In this document: one piece after another, positions 21,688 to 32,872 of the stretch | How positions within the stretch are numbered: the stretch's first letter is position 1 | Layout: each line of letters opens with the position of its first letter | From: Lophius americanus | Taxonomy: Eukaryota; Chordata; Actinopteri; Lophiiformes; Lophiidae | NCBI GenBank assembly: GCA_037951165.1 | Contig: JBBDHG010000158.1 | Span: 1-64,000, forward strand | Direction of reading: 5' to 3' | DNA: 64,000 nucleotides | Translations under genes and position numbers: made by a program | Notes under the pieces: generated by a model | Told to the model about the DNA's origin: nothing | The model's database searches: none | The model's input: the letters and a program-made list of their open reading frames with translations, nothing else

Positions 21688-22376
21688 GGCCTCGTCTCTC
21701 TGAGGTAAGTCTGTTTTTGCAAACATGTGTCAATTTGCTCCAAAAGCACTTAAAAGCAGGTTTCAAGCTAGATATAATCAGATTTGCTTTAATATGAAGG
21801 AATACAAGGTTATTACTAACTTTAATTTTTTTAGCTGAAATCATAAACTTTTTAATTTTGGCCTTGTCTCTCTGAGGTAAGTCTGTTTTTGCAAACATGT
21901 GTCAATTTGCTCCAAAAGCACTTAGAAGCAGGTTTCAAGCTAGATACAATAATATTTGCTTTAAATTGAATGCAGACAGGGTATATACTAACTTTCATTT
22001 TTTTTAGCTGAAATCATAAACTTTGTAATTTTGGCCCTGTCTCGCTGAGGTAAGTCTGTTTTTGCAAACATGTGTCAATTTGCTACAAAAGCACTTAGAA
22101 GCAGGTTTCAAGCTAGATATAATAAGATTTGCTTAAAAATGAAGGAATACAAGGTTAATACTAACTTTAATTTTTTTAGCTGAAATCATAAACTTTGTAA
22201 TTTTGGCCTGGTCTCTCTGAGGTAAGTCTGTTTTTGCAAACATGTGTTAATTTGCTCCAAAAGCACTTAGAAGCAGGTGTCAAGCTAGATTTATTCAGAT
22301 TTGCTTTAAATTGAAGGAAAATAAGGTTTTCACTAGCTTTCATTTTTTCAGCTGAAATCACATGCTCTTTATTTTT

Positions 22377-22548
22377 GGCCTTGTCTCGCTGAGGTAAGCC
22401 TATTTTTGCAAACATGTGTCAATTTCCTCCAAAAGCACTTAGAAGCAGGTTTCAAGCTAGATATAATCAGATTTGCTTTAATATGAAGGAATACCAGGTT
22501 ATTACTAACTTTAATTTTTTTAGCTGAAATCATAAACTTTGTAATTTT
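22377..22548 (+). repeat. Chimeric monomer subtype (ATCGGT-type start, canonical remainder)
   Basis: This monomer reads GTAAGCCTATTTTTGCAAAC, then ATGTGTCAATTTCCTCC. The first part matches the 'ATCGGT' subtype and the part after TTTTTGCAAA matches canonical, with a private TTTCCTCC. It recurs near 25675, 27740, 28085, 30140, 32735, 35830, 38575, 39610, 41675, 45975 and 63860, and I did not see it left of 22 kb. Copies near 54225 and 54915 have the same join but keep TTTGCTCC. Confidence 0.88.
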
Positions 22549-22893
22549 GGCCTTGTCTCTCTGAGGTAAGTCTGTTTTTGCAAACATGTGTCAATTTGCT
22601 CCAAAAGCACTTAGAATCAGGTTTCAAGCTAGATATAATCAGATTTGCTTTAAATTGAAGGAAAATAACGTTTTTACTAACTTTCATTTTTTTAGTTTTA
22701 TATCACATACTCTTTATTTTTGGCCTTGTCTCGCTGAGGTAAGTCTGTTTTTGCAAACATGTGTCAATTTGCTCCAAAAGCACTTAGAAGCAGGTTTCAA
22801 GCTAGATATAATCAGATTTGCTTTAATATGAAGGAATAACAGGTTATTACTAACTTTCATTTTTTTAGCTGAAATCATAAACTTTGTAATTTT

Positions 22894-23065
22894 GGCCTTG
22901 TCTCTCTGAGGTTAGTCTGGTTTTGCAATTATGTGTCAATTTGCTCCAAAAGCACTTAGAAGCAAGTTTCAAGCTAGATATAATAAGATTTGCTTTAAAT
23001 TGAATGCAAACAGGGTTTATACTAACTTTCATTTTTTTAGCTGAAATCATTAACTTTGTAATTTT
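22894..23065 (+). repeat. 'CAATTATG' monomer subtype (reference copy)
   Basis: This subtype reads GAGGTTAGTCTG, then TTGCAATTATGTGTCAATTT, AGAAGCAAGTTTCAAGC and TTGAATGCAAACAGGG before TTTATACTAAC. Most copies are followed by a monomer starting GGCCTTGTCTCTCTGAAGTAAG. Copies lie near 26164, 28573, 30636, 31153, 39066, 40099, 42165 and 46467. It is confined to about 22.8-46.7 kb, so it marks a regional sub-array. The donor-like GT is kept, but as GTTAGT. Confidence 0.86.
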
Positions 23066-26000
23066 GGCCTTGTCTCTCTGAAGTAAGTCTGTTTTTGCAA
23101 ACATGTGTCAATTTGCTCCAAAAGCACTTAGAATCAGGTTTCAAGCTAGATATAATCAGATTTGCTTTAAATTGAAGGAAAATAACGTTATTACTAACTT
23201 TCATTTTTTTAGTTTTATATCACATACTCTTTATTTTTGGCCTTGTCTCACTGAGGTAAGTCTGTTTTTGCAAACATGTGTCAATTTGCTCCAAAAGCAC
23301 TTAGATGCAGGTTTCAAGCTAGATACAATAATATTTGCTTTAAATTGAATGCAGACAGGGTATATACTAATTTTCATTTTTTTAGCTGAAATCATAAACT
23401 TTTAATTTTGGCCTTGTCTCTCTGAGGTAAGTCTGTTTTTGCAAACATGTGTCAATTTGCTCCAAAAGCACTTAAAGCAGGTTTCAAGCTAGATATAATA
23501 AGATTTGCTTAAAAATGAAGGAATACAAGGTTAATACTAACTTTAATTTTTTTAGCTGAAATCATAAACTTTGTAATTTTGGCCTGGTCTCTCTGAGGTA
23601 AGTCTGTTTTTGCAAACATGTGTTAATTTGCTCCAAAAGCACTTAGAAGCAGGTGTCAAGCTAGATATAATCAGAATTGCTTTAATATGAAGGAATACCA
23701 GGTTATTACTAACTTTAATTTTTTTAGCTGAAATCATAAACTTTTTAATTTTGGCCTTGTCTCTCTGAGGTAAGCCTATTTTTGCAAATATCGGTAATTT
23801 TGCTCCAAAAGCACTTAGAAGCAGGTTTCAAGCTAGATACAATAAGATTTGCTTTAAATTGAAGGAAAATAAGGTTTTTACTAACTTTCATTTTTTTAAG
23901 CTTATATCACATACTCTTTATTTTTGGCCTTGTCTCGCTGAGGTAAGTCTGTTTTTGCAAACATGTGTCAATTTGCTCCAAAAGCACTTAGATGCAGGTT
24001 TCAAGCTAGATACAATAATATTTGCTTTAAATTGAATGCAGACAGGGTATATACTAACTTTCATTTTTTTTAGCTGAAATCATAAACTTTGTAATTTTGG
24101 CCTTGTCTCTCTGAGGTAAGTCTGTTTTTGCAAACATGTGTCAATTTGCTCCAAAAGCACTTAGAAGCAGGTTTCAAGCTAGATATAATAAGATTTGCTT
24201 TAAAATGAAGGAATACAAGGTTATTACTAACTTTCATTTTTTTAGCTGAAATCATAAACTTTGTAATTTTGGCCTCGTCTCTCTGAGGTAAGTCTGTTTT
24301 TGCAAACATGTGTCAATTTGCTCCAAAAGCACTTAGAAGCAGGTGTCAAGCTAGATTTAATCAGATTTGCTTTAAATTGAAGGAAAATAAGGTTTTCACT
24401 AGCTTTCATTTTTTCTAGCTGAAATCACATGCTCTTTATTTTTGGCCTTGTCTCGCTGAGGTAAGCCTATTTTTGCAAATATCGGTAATTTTGCTCCAAA
24501 AGCACTTAGAAGCAGGTTTCAAGCTAGATACAATAAGATTTGCTTTAAATTGAATTCAAACAGGGTTTATACTAACTTTAATTTTTTAGCAGAAATCATA
24601 AACTTTGTAATTTTGGCCTTGTCTCTCTGAGGTAAGTCTGTTTTTGCAAACATGTGTCAATTTGCTCCAAAAGCACTTAGAATCAGGTTTCAAGCTAGAT
24701 ATAATTAGATTTGCTTTAAATTGAAGGAAAATAAGGTTTTTACTAACTTTCATTTTTTTAGCTTATATCACATACTCTTTATTTTTGGCCTTGTCTCGCT
24801 GTGGTAAGTCTGTTTTGCAAACATGTGTCAATTTGCTCCAAAAGCACTTAGAAGCAGGTTTCAAGCTAGATATAATAAGATTTGCTTTAAAATGAAGGAA
24901 TACATGGTTATTACTAACTTTAATTTTTTTAGCTGAAATCATAAACTTTGTAATTTTGGCCTCGTCTCTCTGAGGTAAGTCTGTTTTTGCAAACATGTGT
25001 CAATTTGCTCCAAAAGCACTTAAAAGCAGGTTTCAAGCTAGATATAATCAGATTTGCTTTAATATGAAGGAATACAAGGTTATTACTAACTTTAATTTTT
25101 TTAGCTGAAATCATAAACTTTTTAATTTTGGCCTTGTCTCTCTGAGGTAAGTCTGTTTTTGCAAACATGTGTCAATTTGCTCCAAAAGCACTTAGAAGCA
25201 GGTTTCAAGCTAGATACAATAATATTTGCTTTAAATTGAATGCAGACAGGGTATATACTAACTTTCATTTTTTTTAGCTGAAATCATAAACTTTGTAATT
25301 TTGGCCCTGTCTCGCTGAGGTAAGTCTGTTTTTGCAAACATGTGTCAATTTGCTCCAAAAGCACTTAGAAGCAGGTTTCAAGCTAGATATAATAAGATTT
25401 GCTTAAAAATGAAGGAATACAAGGTTAATACTAACTTTAATTTTTTTAGCTGAAATCATAAACTTTGTAATTTTGGCCTGGTCTCTCTGAGGTAAGTCTG
25501 TTTTTGCAAACATGTGTTAATTTGCTCCAAAAGCACTTAGAAACAGGTGTCAAGCTAGATTTATTCAGATTTGCTTTAAATTGAAGGAAAATAAGGTTTT
25601 CACTAGCTTTCATTTTTTCAGCTGAAATCACATGCTCTTTATTTTTGGCCTTGTCTCGCTGAGGTAAGCCTATTTTTGCAAACATGTGTCAATTTCCTCC
25701 AAAAGCACTTAGAAGCAGGTTTCAAGCTAGATATAATCAGATTTGCTTTAATATGAAGGAATACCAGGTTATTACTAACTTTAATTTTTTTAGCTGAAAT
25801 CATAAAATTTGTAATTTTGGCCTTGTCTCTCTGAGGTAAGTCTGTTTTTGCAAACATGTGTCAATTTGCTCAAAAAGCACTTAGAATCAGGTTTCAAGCT
25901 AGATATAATCAGATTTGCTTTAAATTGAAGGAAAATAACGTTTTTACTAACTTTCATTTTTTTAGTTTTATATCACATACTCTTTATTTTTGGCCTTGTC

Positions 26001-26335
26001 TCGCTGAGGTAAGTCTGTTTTTGCAAACATGTGTCAATTTGCTCCAAAAGCACTTAGAAGCAGGTTTCAAGCTAGATATAATCAGATTTGCTTTAATATG
26101 AAGGAATAACAGGTTATTACTAACTTTCATTTTTTTAGCTGAAATCATAAACTTTGTAATTTTGGCCTTGTCTCTCTGAGGTTAGTCTGTTTTTGCAATT
26201 ATGTGTCAATTTGCTCCAAAAGCACTTAGAAGCAAGTTTCAAGCTAGATATAATAAGATTTGCTTTAAATTGAATGCAAACAGGGTTTATACTAACTTTC
26301 ATTTTTTTAGCTGAAATCATTAACTTTGTAATTTT
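23066..26335 (+). repeat. 19-monomer higher-order unit (3,270 bp), copy 2
   Basis: A direct head-to-tail second copy of 19796-23065. The few differences include AGAATTGCTTTAATATG (about 23673) for AGATTTGC, AGAAACAGG (about 25550) and TGCTCAAAAAGC (about 25868). The first of these is kept in later copies near 33480 and 36577, so those copies descend from this one or a sister. Confidence 0.9.
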
Positions 26336-28748
26336 GGCCTTGTCTCTCTGAAGTAAGTCTGTTTTTGCAAACATGTGTCAATTTGCTCCAAAAGCACTTA
26401 GAATCAGGTTTCAAGCTAGATATAATCAGATTTGCTTTAAATTGAAGGAAAATAACGTTATTACTAACTTTCATTTTTTTAGTTTTATATCACATACTCT
26501 TTATTTTTGGCCTTGTCTCACTGAGGTAAGTCTGTTTTTGCAAACATGTGTCAATTTGCTCCAAAAGCACTTAGATGCAGGTTTCAAGCTAGATACAATA
26601 AGATTTGCTTTAAATTGAATTCAAACAGGGTTTATACTAACTTTAATTTTTTAGCAGAAATCATAAACTTTGTAATTTTGGCCTTGTCTCTCTGAGGTAA
26701 GTCTGTTTTTGCAAACATGTGTCAATTTGCTCCAAAAGCACTTAGAATCAGGTTTCAAGCTAGATATAATTAGATTTGCTTTAAATTGAAGGAAAATAAG
26801 GTTTTTACTAACTTTCATTTTTTTAGCTTATATCACATACTCTTTATTTTTGGCCTTGTCTCGCTGAGGTAAGTCTGTTTTGCAAACATGTGTCAATTTG
26901 CTCCAAAAGCACTTAGAAGCAGGTTTCAAGCTAGATATAATAAGATTTGCTTTAAATTGAAGGAATACATGGTTATTACTAACTTTAATTTTTTTAGCTG
27001 AAATCATAAACTTTGTAATTTTGGCCTCGTCTCTCTGAGGTAAGTCTGTTTTTGCAAACATGTGTCAATTTGCTCCAAAAGCACTTAGAAGCAGGTTTCA
27101 AGCTAGATATAATCAGATTTGCTTTAATATGAAGGAATACAAGGTTATTACTAACTTTAATTTTTTTAGCTGAAATCATAAACTTTTTAATTTTGGCCTT
27201 GTCTCTCTGAGGTAAGTCTGTTTTTGCAAACATGTGTCAATTTGCTCCAAAAGCACTTAGAAGCAGGTTTCAAGCTAGATACAATAATATTTGCTTTAAA
27301 TTGAATGCAGACAGGGTATATACTAACTTTCATTTTTTTTAGCTGAAATCATAAACTTTGTAATTTTGGCCCTGTCTCGCTGAGGTAAGTCTGTTTTTGC
27401 AAACATGTGTCAATTTGCTCCAAAAGCACTTAGAAGCAGGTTTCAAGCTAGATATAATAAGATTTGCTTAAAAATGAAGGAATACAAGGTTAATACTAAC
27501 TTTAATTTTTTTAGCTGAAATCATAAACTTTGTAATTTTGGCCTGGTCTCTCTGAGGTAAGTCTGTTTTTGCAAACATGTGTTAATTTGCTCCAAAAGCA
27601 CTTAGAAGCAGGTGTCAAGCTAGATTTATTCAGATTTGCTCTAAATTGAAGGAAAATAAGGTTTTCACTAGCTTTCATTTTTTCAGCTGAAATCACATGC
27701 TCTTTATTTTTGGCCTTGTCTCGCTGAGGTAAGCCTATTTTTGCAAACATGTGTCAATTTCCTCCAAAAGCACTTAGAAGCAGGTTTCAAGCTAGATATA
27801 ATCAGATTTGCTTTAATATGAAGGAATACCAGGTTATTACTAACTTTAATTTTTTTAGCTGAAATCATAAACTTTGTAATTTTGGCCTTGTCTCTCTGAG
27901 GTAAGTCTGTTTTTGCAAACATGTGTCAATTTGCTCCAAAAGCACTTAGAATCAGGTTTCAAGCTAGATTTATTCAGATTTGCTCTAAATTGAAGGAAAA
28001 TAAGGTTTTCACTAGCTTTCATTTTTTCAGCTGAAATCACATGCTCTTTATTTTTGGCCTTGTCTCGCTGAGGTAAGCCTATTTTTGCAAACATGTGTCA
28101 ATTTCCTCCAAAAGCACTTAGAAGCAGGTTTCAAGCTAGATATAATCAGATTTGCTTTAATATGAAGGAATACCAGGTTATTACTAACTTTAATTTTTTT
28201 AGCTGAAATCATAAACTTTGTAATTTTGGCCTTGTCTCTCTGAGGTAAGTCTGTTTTTGCAAACATGTGTCAATTTGCTCCAAAAGCACTTAGAATCAGG
28301 TTTCAAGCTAGATATAATCAGATTTGCTTTAAATTGAAGGAAAATAACGTTTTTACTAACTTTCATTTTTTTAGTTTTATATCACATACTCTTTATTTTT
28401 GGCCTTGTCTCGCTGAGGTAAGTCTGTTTTTGCAAACATGTGTCAATTTGCTCCAAAAGCACTTAGAAGCAGGTTTCAAGCTAGATATAATCAGATTTGC
28501 TTTAATATGAAGGAATAGCAGGTTATTACTAACTTTCATTTTTTTAGCTGAAATCATAAACTTTGTAATTTTGGCCTTGTCTCTCTGAGGTTAGTCTGTT
28601 TTTGCAATTATGTGTCAATTTGCTCCAAAAGCACTTAGAAGCAAGTTTCAAGCTAGATATAATAAGATTTGCTTTAAATTGAATGCAAACAGGGTTTATA
28701 CTAACTTTCATTTTTTTAGCTGAAATCATAAACTTTGTAATTTTGGCC
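26336..28748 (+). repeat. Rearranged third copy of the 19-monomer unit
   Basis: The unit starts normally, then jumps near 26590 from the GATGCAGG monomer into the EcoRI monomer, removing seven monomers (the offset to copy 2 falls from 3,270 to 2,065 bp). A two-monomer tandem duplication of 344 bp follows (GATTTATTCAG plus chimeric monomers near 27625-27900 and 27969-28245). Net length is 14 monomers. Confidence 0.85.
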
Positions 28749-31640
28749 TCGTCTCTCTGAGGTAAGTCTGTTTTTGCAAACATGTGTCAATTTGCTCCAA
28801 AAGCACTTAGAAGCAGGTGTCAAGCTAGATTTAATCAGATTTGCTTTAAATTGAAGGAAAATAAGGTTTTCACTAGCTTTCATTTTTTCTAGCTGAAATC
28901 ACATGCTCTTTATTTTGGCCTTGTCTCGCTGAGGTAAGCCTATTTTTGCAAATATCGGTAATTTTGCTCCAAAAGCACTTAGAAGCAGGTTTCAAGCTAG
29001 ATACAATAAGATTTGCTTTAAATTGAATTCAAACAGGGTTTATACTAACTTTAATTTTTTAGCAGAAATCATAAACTTTGTAATTTTGGCCTTGTCTCTC
29101 TGAGGTAAGTCTGTTTTTGCAAACATGTGTCAATTTGCTCCAAAAGCACTTAGAATCAGGTTTCAAGCTAGATATAATTAGATTTGCTTTAAATTGAAGG
29201 AAAATAAGGTTTTTACTAACTTTCATTTTTTTAGCTTATATCACATACTCTTTATTTTTGGCCTTGTCTCGCTGAGGTAAGTCTGTTTTGCAAACATGTG
29301 TCAATTTGCTCCAAAAGCACTTAGAAGCAGGTTTCAAGCTAGATATAATAAGATTTGCTTTAAATTGAAGGAATACATGGTTATTACTAACTTTAATTTT
29401 TTTAGCTGAAATCATAAACTTTGTAATTTTGGCCTCGTCTCTCTGAGGTAAGTCTGTTTTTGCAAACATGTGTCAATTTGCTCCAAAAGCACTTAGAAGC
29501 AGGTTTCAAGCTAGATATAATCAGATTTGCTTTAATATGAAGGAATACAAGGTTATTACTAACTTTAATTTTTTTAGCTGAAATCATAAACTTTTTAATT
29601 TTGGCCTTGTCTCTCTGAGGTAAGTCTGTTTTTGCAAACATGTGTCAATTTGCTCCAAAAGCACTTAGAAGCAGGTTTCAAGCTAGATACAATAATATTT
29701 GCTTTAAATTGAATGCAGACAGGGTATATACTAACTTTCATTTTTTTAGCTGAAATCATAAACTTTGTAATTTTGGCCCTGTCTCGCTGAGGTAAGTCTG
29801 TTTTTGCAAACATGTGTCAATTTGCTCCAAAAGCACTTAGAAGCAGGTTTCAAGCTAGATATAATAAGATTTGCTTAAAAATGAAGGAATACAAGGTTAA
29901 TACTAACTTTAATTTTTTTAGCTGAAATCATAAACTTTGTAATTTTGGCCTGGTCTCTCTGAGGTAAGTCTGTTTTTGCAAACATGTGTTAATTTGCTCC
30001 AAAAGCACTTAGAAGCAGGTGTCAAGCTAGATTTATTCAGATTTGCTTTAAATTGAAGGAAAATAAGGTTTTCACTAGCTTTCATTTTTTCAGCTGAAAT
30101 CACATGCTCTTTATTTTTGGCCTTGTCTCGCTGAGGTAAGCCTATTTTTGCAAACATGTGTCAATTTCCTCCAAAAGCACTTAGAAGCAGGTTTCAAGCT
30201 AGATATAATCAGATTTGCTTTAATATGAAGGAATACCAGGTTATTACTAACTTTAATTTTTTTAGCTGAAATCATAAACTTTGTAATTTTGGCCTTGTCT
30301 CTCTGAGGTAAGTCTGTTTTTGCAAACATGTGTCAATTTGCTCCAAAAGCACTTAGAATCAGGTTTCAAGCTAGATATAATCAGATTTGCTTTAAATTGA
30401 AGGAAAATAACGTTTTTACTAACTTTCATTTTTTTAGTTTTATATCACATACTCTTTATTTTTGGCCTTGTCTCGCTGAGGTAAGTCTGTTTTTGCAAAC
30501 ATGTGTCAATTTGCTCCAAAAGCACTTAGAAGCAGGTTTCAAGCTAGATATAATCAGATTTGCTTTAATATGAAGGAATAACAGGTTATTACTAACTTTC
30601 ATTTTTTTAGCTGAAATCATAAACTTTGTAATTTTGGCCTTGTCTCTCTGAGGTTAGTCTGTTTTTGCAATTATGTGTCAATTTGCTCCAAAAGCACTTA
30701 GAAGCAAGTTTCAAGCTAGATATAATAAGATTTGCTTTAAATTGAATGCAAACAGGGTTTATACTAACTTTCATTTTTTTAGCTGAAATCATTAACTTTG
30801 TAATTTTGGCCTTGTCTCTCTGAAGTAAGTCTGTTTTTGCAAACATGTGTCAATTTGCTCGAAAAGCACTTAGAACCAGGTTTCAAGCTAGATATAATCA
30901 GATTTGCTTTAAATTGAAGGAAAATAACGTTTTTACTAACTTTCATTTTTTTAGTTTTATATCACATACTCTTTATTTTTGGCCTTGTCTCGCTGAGGTA
31001 AGTCTGTTTTTGCAAACATGTGTCAATTTGCTCCAAAAGCACTTAGAAGCAGGTTTCAAGCTAGATATAATCAGATTTGCTTTAATATGAAGGAATAACA
31101 GGTTATTACTAACTTTCATTTTTTTAGCTGAAATCATAAACTTTGTAATTTTGGCCTTGTCTCTCTGAGGTTAGTCTGTTTTTGCAATTATGTGTCAATT
31201 TGCTCCAAAAGCACTTAGAAGCAAGTTTCAAGCTAGATATAATAAGATTTGCTTTAAATTGAATGCAAACAGGGTTTATACTAACTTTCATTTTTTTAGC
31301 TGAAATCATTAACTTTGTAATTTTGGCCTTGTCTCTCTGAAGTAAGTCTGTTTTTGCAAACATGTGTCAATTTGCTCGAAAAGCACTTAGAACCAGGTTT
31401 CCAGCTAGATATAATCAGATTTGCTTTAAATTGAAGGAAAATAAGGTTTTTACTAACTTTCATTTTTTTAAGCTTATATCACATACTCTTTATTTTTGGC
31501 CTTGTCTCGCTGAGGTAAGTCTTTTTTTGCAAACATGTGTCAATTTGCTCCAAAAGCACTTAGAAGCAGGTTTCAAGCTAGATACAATAATATTTGCTTT
31601 AAATTGAATTCAGACAGGGTATATACTAACTTTCATTTTT
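28749..31640 (+). repeat. Fourth copy of the unit with a 517-bp triplet duplication
   Basis: After a switch inside a CAATTATG monomer (near 28740) the order resumes at CACTAGC and EcoRI and runs to the CAATTATG monomer. A three-monomer unit of 517 bp (AACGTT, GAAGCAGG, CAATTATG) is then repeated, about 30328-30844 and 30845-31361, with a third start at 31362. Markers TGCTCGAAAAGC and AGAACCAGG appear from about 30858 onward and tag later copies. Confidence 0.85.
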
Positions 31641-32872
31641 TTAGTTGAAATCATGAACTTTGTAATTTTTGCCTTGTCTCTCTGAGGTAAGTCTGTTTTT
31701 GCAAACATGTGTCAATTTGGTCCAAAAGCACTTAGAAGCAGGTTTCAAGCTAGATATAATAAGATTTGCTTTAAAATGAAGGAATACAAGGTTATTACTA
31801 ACTTTAATTTTTTTAGCTGAAATCATAAACTTTGTAATTTTGGCCTCGTCTCTCTGAGGTAAGTCTGTTTTTGCAAACATGTGTCAATTTGCTCCAAAAG
31901 CACTTAGAATCAGGTTTCAAGCTAGATATAATAAGATTTGCTTTAAATTGAAGGAAAATGAGGTTTTTTCTAACTTTAATTTTTTTAGCTTTTATCACAT
32001 ACTCTTTATTTTTGGCCTTGTCTCGCTGAGGTAAGTCTGTTTTTGCAAACATGTGTCAATTTGCTCCAAAAGCACTTAGAAGCAGGTTTCAAGCTAGATA
32101 TAATAAGATTTGCTTTAAAATGAAGGAATACATGGTTATTACTAACTTTAATTTTTTTAGCTGAAATCATAAACTTTGTAATTTTGGCCTCGTCTCTCTG
32201 AGGTAAGTCTGTTTTTGCAAACATGTGTCAATTTGCTCCAAAAGCACTTAGAAGCAGGTTTCAAGCTAGATATAATCAGATTTGCTTTAATATGAAGGAA
32301 TACAAGGTTATTACTAACTTTATTTTTTAAGCTGAAATCATAAACTTTGTAATTTTGGCCTTGTCTCTCTGAGGTAAGTCTGTTTTTGCAAACATGTGTC
32401 AATTTGCTCCAAAAGCACTTAGAAGCAGGTTTCAAGCTAGATATAATAAGATTTGCTTAAAAATGAAGGAATACAAGGTTATTACTAACTTTAATTTTTT
32501 TAGCTGAAATCATAAACTTTGTAATTTTGGCCTGGTCTCTCTGAGGTAAGTCTGTTTTGGCAAACATGTGTTAATTTGCTCCAAAAGCACTTAGAAGCAG
32601 GTGTCAAGCTAGATTTATTCAGATTTGCTTTAAATTGAAGGAAAATAAGGTTTTCACTAGCTTTCATTTTTTCAGCTGAAATCACATGCTATTTATTTTT
32701 GGCCTTGTCTCGCTGAGGTAAGCCTATTTTTGCAAACATGTGTCAATTTCCTCCAAAAGCACTTAGAAGCAGGTTTCAAGCTAGATATAATCAGATTTGC
32801 TTTAATATGAAGGAATACCAGGTTATTACTAACTTTCATTTTTTTAGCTGAAATCATAAACTTTGTAATTTT
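31641..32872 (+). repeat. Block tagged by AGTTGAAATCATGAAC and AATGAGG
   Basis: New markers are TTTAGTTGAAATCATGAAC (about 31639), AATTTGGTCC (about 31715) and AAAATGAGGTTTTTTCTAAC (about 31955). They recur at offset 8,947 bp (40588 onward) and again near 44889. A shortened TTTATTTTTTAAGCTG (about 32320) and GTTTTGGCAAAC (about 32555) are shared with 41268 and 41502. Confidence 0.85.

Larger units (their letters stand above)
19796..23065 (+). repeat. 19-monomer higher-order unit (3,270 bp), copy 1
   Basis: Landmarks here recur exactly 3,270 bp to the right: the one-T-deleted monomer (21517 and 24787), the chimeric monomer (22377 and 25647), and the CAATTATG monomer (22894 and 26164). The order includes AACGTT, GATGCAGG, CACTTAAAGCAGG, AGGTGTC, 'ATCGGT', canonical, CACTAGC, EcoRI, one-T-deleted, GATTTATTCAG, chimeric, AACGTT and CAATTATG. 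The first 9 monomers also match 14640-16250. Confidence 0.9.
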
